A DNA stretch of 32,500 nt from Chromera velia (taxonomy: Eukaryota > Sar > Chromeraceae): positions 15,611 to 48,110 of the forward strand of contig JAHBMJ010001716.1 in the NCBI GenBank assembly GCA_018398765.1, written 5' to 3'. A model generated the notes under the pieces. That model saw nothing but the letters and a program-made list of their open reading frames with translations, made no database searches and had not been told where the DNA came from. Each line of letters starts with the position of its first letter. Within the stretch, counting starts at the first letter, position 1. A program made the translations under genes and the position numbers. Positions 31,611 to 32,500 of this stretch are shown here, in pieces.

Positions 31611-32465
31611 TGTGTGTATGTGTGTGTGTGTTTCTGTCTGTCTGCATCATCCAGATCAACGTGTGGGGCAGCTGCGGACACGAGAGGCCCAACTCCCGGA
31701 CTGCCGCCTACAAGGGCCGAGAGGAGAGCCCCTCCGTGTTGACTCTGGTGTACAGACACGTGGCGACAGACGACGACGAGAAGGGGGGGGGGGGGACGGG
31801 GGGGGAGACACCGGAGGCGGAATGGGGGATAGGGACCCTGGTGTACCCCCCCACGACTTCCTCTACCTGACTGTTGAGGGCATGACGGAGTGCTCTTTCA
31901 CCATCAGGTCAAATGGATGGACAAATGGATGGATGGTGCGATCAGATGCTGAGTGCATGCAGCAAGAGGTGCATGGAGGGAGGATCAATTTGACCTGCAA
32001 TTTGATCAGACAAGTGGTCGAGCTAGGGTCTCTCTCCCATACAGTGGTATGCATGCACAGATCCTTCCTCGGGAGGGAAGAAGAAAGGAGAGGAGAGGAG
32101 AGGAGAGGGTTGGACGATCTACAGGCGCAATGCGTGTACAAACGCTTACTGGTGGTAAAACAACAATGGCTCACACAGTACCCCCACTTTTTCATGTGTG
32201 TGCCGGAGTCCTGCCACGAAGACCGGGGCTGTTTTTCACGCAAATGTAAATACGTGTCCACTGATCTTTTGGACATGCAAGCTGAGTACACAAACACACA
32301 CACACACACGCACGCACGCACACACATTGACTGAGGTGCCTGCAGGGTTGCTGTGTCCAAGGCTCGTGTAGTGGCGTCTCGAGAGGAGCTTCGGAAGAAA
32401 ATAAAAAAACTTCACAGAGCGTGGGAAGTGAAGCTGGAAGAATTGAGGGAGAACGCAGACGCGAG
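28891..32465 (+). CDS. Unrecognised six-exon gene, 3' partial, with a one-base break
   Basis: Exons are 28891-29031, 29893-30013, 30324-30400, 30886-31086, 31655-31907 and 32346-32465, the last ending at a donor (gcgag|gtgagc). All have clean GT..AG junctions, and phases 0, 1, 0, 0 and 2 agree across introns. The product starts MSASAEKFILPVIRTDKKDV. It then has a globular part (DALIPLSISGAVSSGFVGRN, EVKHFSLNLPAKRVQVKVDI, INVWGSCGHERPNS, FLYLTVEGMTECSFTIRVAV) that reads like a beta-sandwich of the bacterial pre-peptidase C-terminal type. It ends, so far, in a basic coiled coil (ASREELRKKIKKLHRAWEVK). In exon 5 the frame is broken at a run of seven C (31846-31852). An eighth C would restore both the frame and the phase 2 donor. 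This is probably a sequencing error. Function unknown; there is no signal peptide or membrane segment. Confidence 0.7.
29089..29600. repeat. Intron microsatellites: (GT)n, (CATC)n, two (TCTG)n tracts
   Basis: In intron 1 of the 28891 gene, (GT)n lies at about 29089-29114, (CATC)n at 29219-29250, and (TCTG)n at about 29378-29427 and 29480-29541. The TCTG tracts are separated by similar spacers (AGAAGGGAGAAGAAGAAACATA occurs before each), so the block grew by segmental duplication. Confidence 0.9.
30529..30598. repeat. (CA)n-(GA)n-(GAAA)n compound microsatellite
   Basis: Three abutting simple repeats lie in intron 3 of the 28891 gene. A separate (GA)n follows at about 30844-30865, close to the exon 4 acceptor. 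Confidence 0.95.
31340..31634. repeat. GT microsatellite containing a 23-bp higher-order repeat
   Basis: It lies in intron 4 of the 28891 gene. Within the GT tract, TCGGG marks recur at 31478, 31501, 31524 and 31547, and a degenerate TCG at 31570. That is exact 23-base spacing, so units of TCGGG plus (TG)9 were amplified. Confidence 0.95.
32296..32325. repeat. (CA)n/(CG)n microsatellite
   Basis: A CA run with ACGC units lies just upstream of the last acceptor (32341-32345) in intron 5 of the 28891 gene. Confidence 0.9.
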
Positions 32466-32500
32466 GTGAGCTAGGGGCAAGATGAACGATTTTTAAGGGG

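Noticed and set aside
31111-32334. 407-residue plus-strand frame
   Set aside because: It runs through an intron made of GT repeats and through intron 5. Only 31853-31907 of it is coding, as part of exon 5.

Overview
The window is eukaryotic nuclear DNA. Short coding exons with GT..AG boundaries and pyrimidine-rich acceptors are separated by introns full of microsatellites. There are no operons, ribosome binding sites, tRNA or rRNA genes, or CRISPR arrays. A flagellar-transport gene (IFT54/TRAF3IP1), a phosphagen-kinase-fold gene and long GT/TCTG/GA-rich introns point to a flagellated protist or alga. The chromerid Chromera velia is my best guess, but that is inference.

Layout. 1-6050 (+): the 3' part of an unrecognised multi-exon gene; one intron contains a long GT tract, and one exon (3042-3176) sits inside an AT-rich island. 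7302-8540 (+): IFT54/TRAF3IP1; the N-terminal domain is clear and the rest is fragmented. 9574-11570 (+): a divergent arginine/creatine-kinase-like protein with a proline-rich N-terminal extension; its reading frame reopens after the stop, up to 12254. 12255-15800: low-complexity DNA. About 16116-17696 (+): two probable coding stretches flanking a 137-bp tandem array of 9.7 copies. 17850-23440: an AT-rich block of mobile-element remains. It holds a 1359-bp element with terminal inverted repeats and 6-bp target duplications, a decayed LINE 3' end that encodes a zinc finger and a chromodomain-like segment, and a smaller inverted-repeat element. 24733-27921 (-): a complete three-exon gene for a two-pass membrane protein with a lumenal domain and a long charged tail. 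28891-32465+ (+): a six-exon gene, open at the right edge, with a one-base break in a C-run.

The last two genes are divergent and share a spacer of about 970 bp. IFT54 and its neighbours imply a motile or ciliated stage, but nothing shows that the genes work as one pathway. The most unusual items are the LINE with a zinc finger plus chromodomain, the phosphagen kinase lacking one phosphate-binding arginine, a triplicated splice acceptor with its exon start (27231-27521), and the 137-bp array between two coding stretches.
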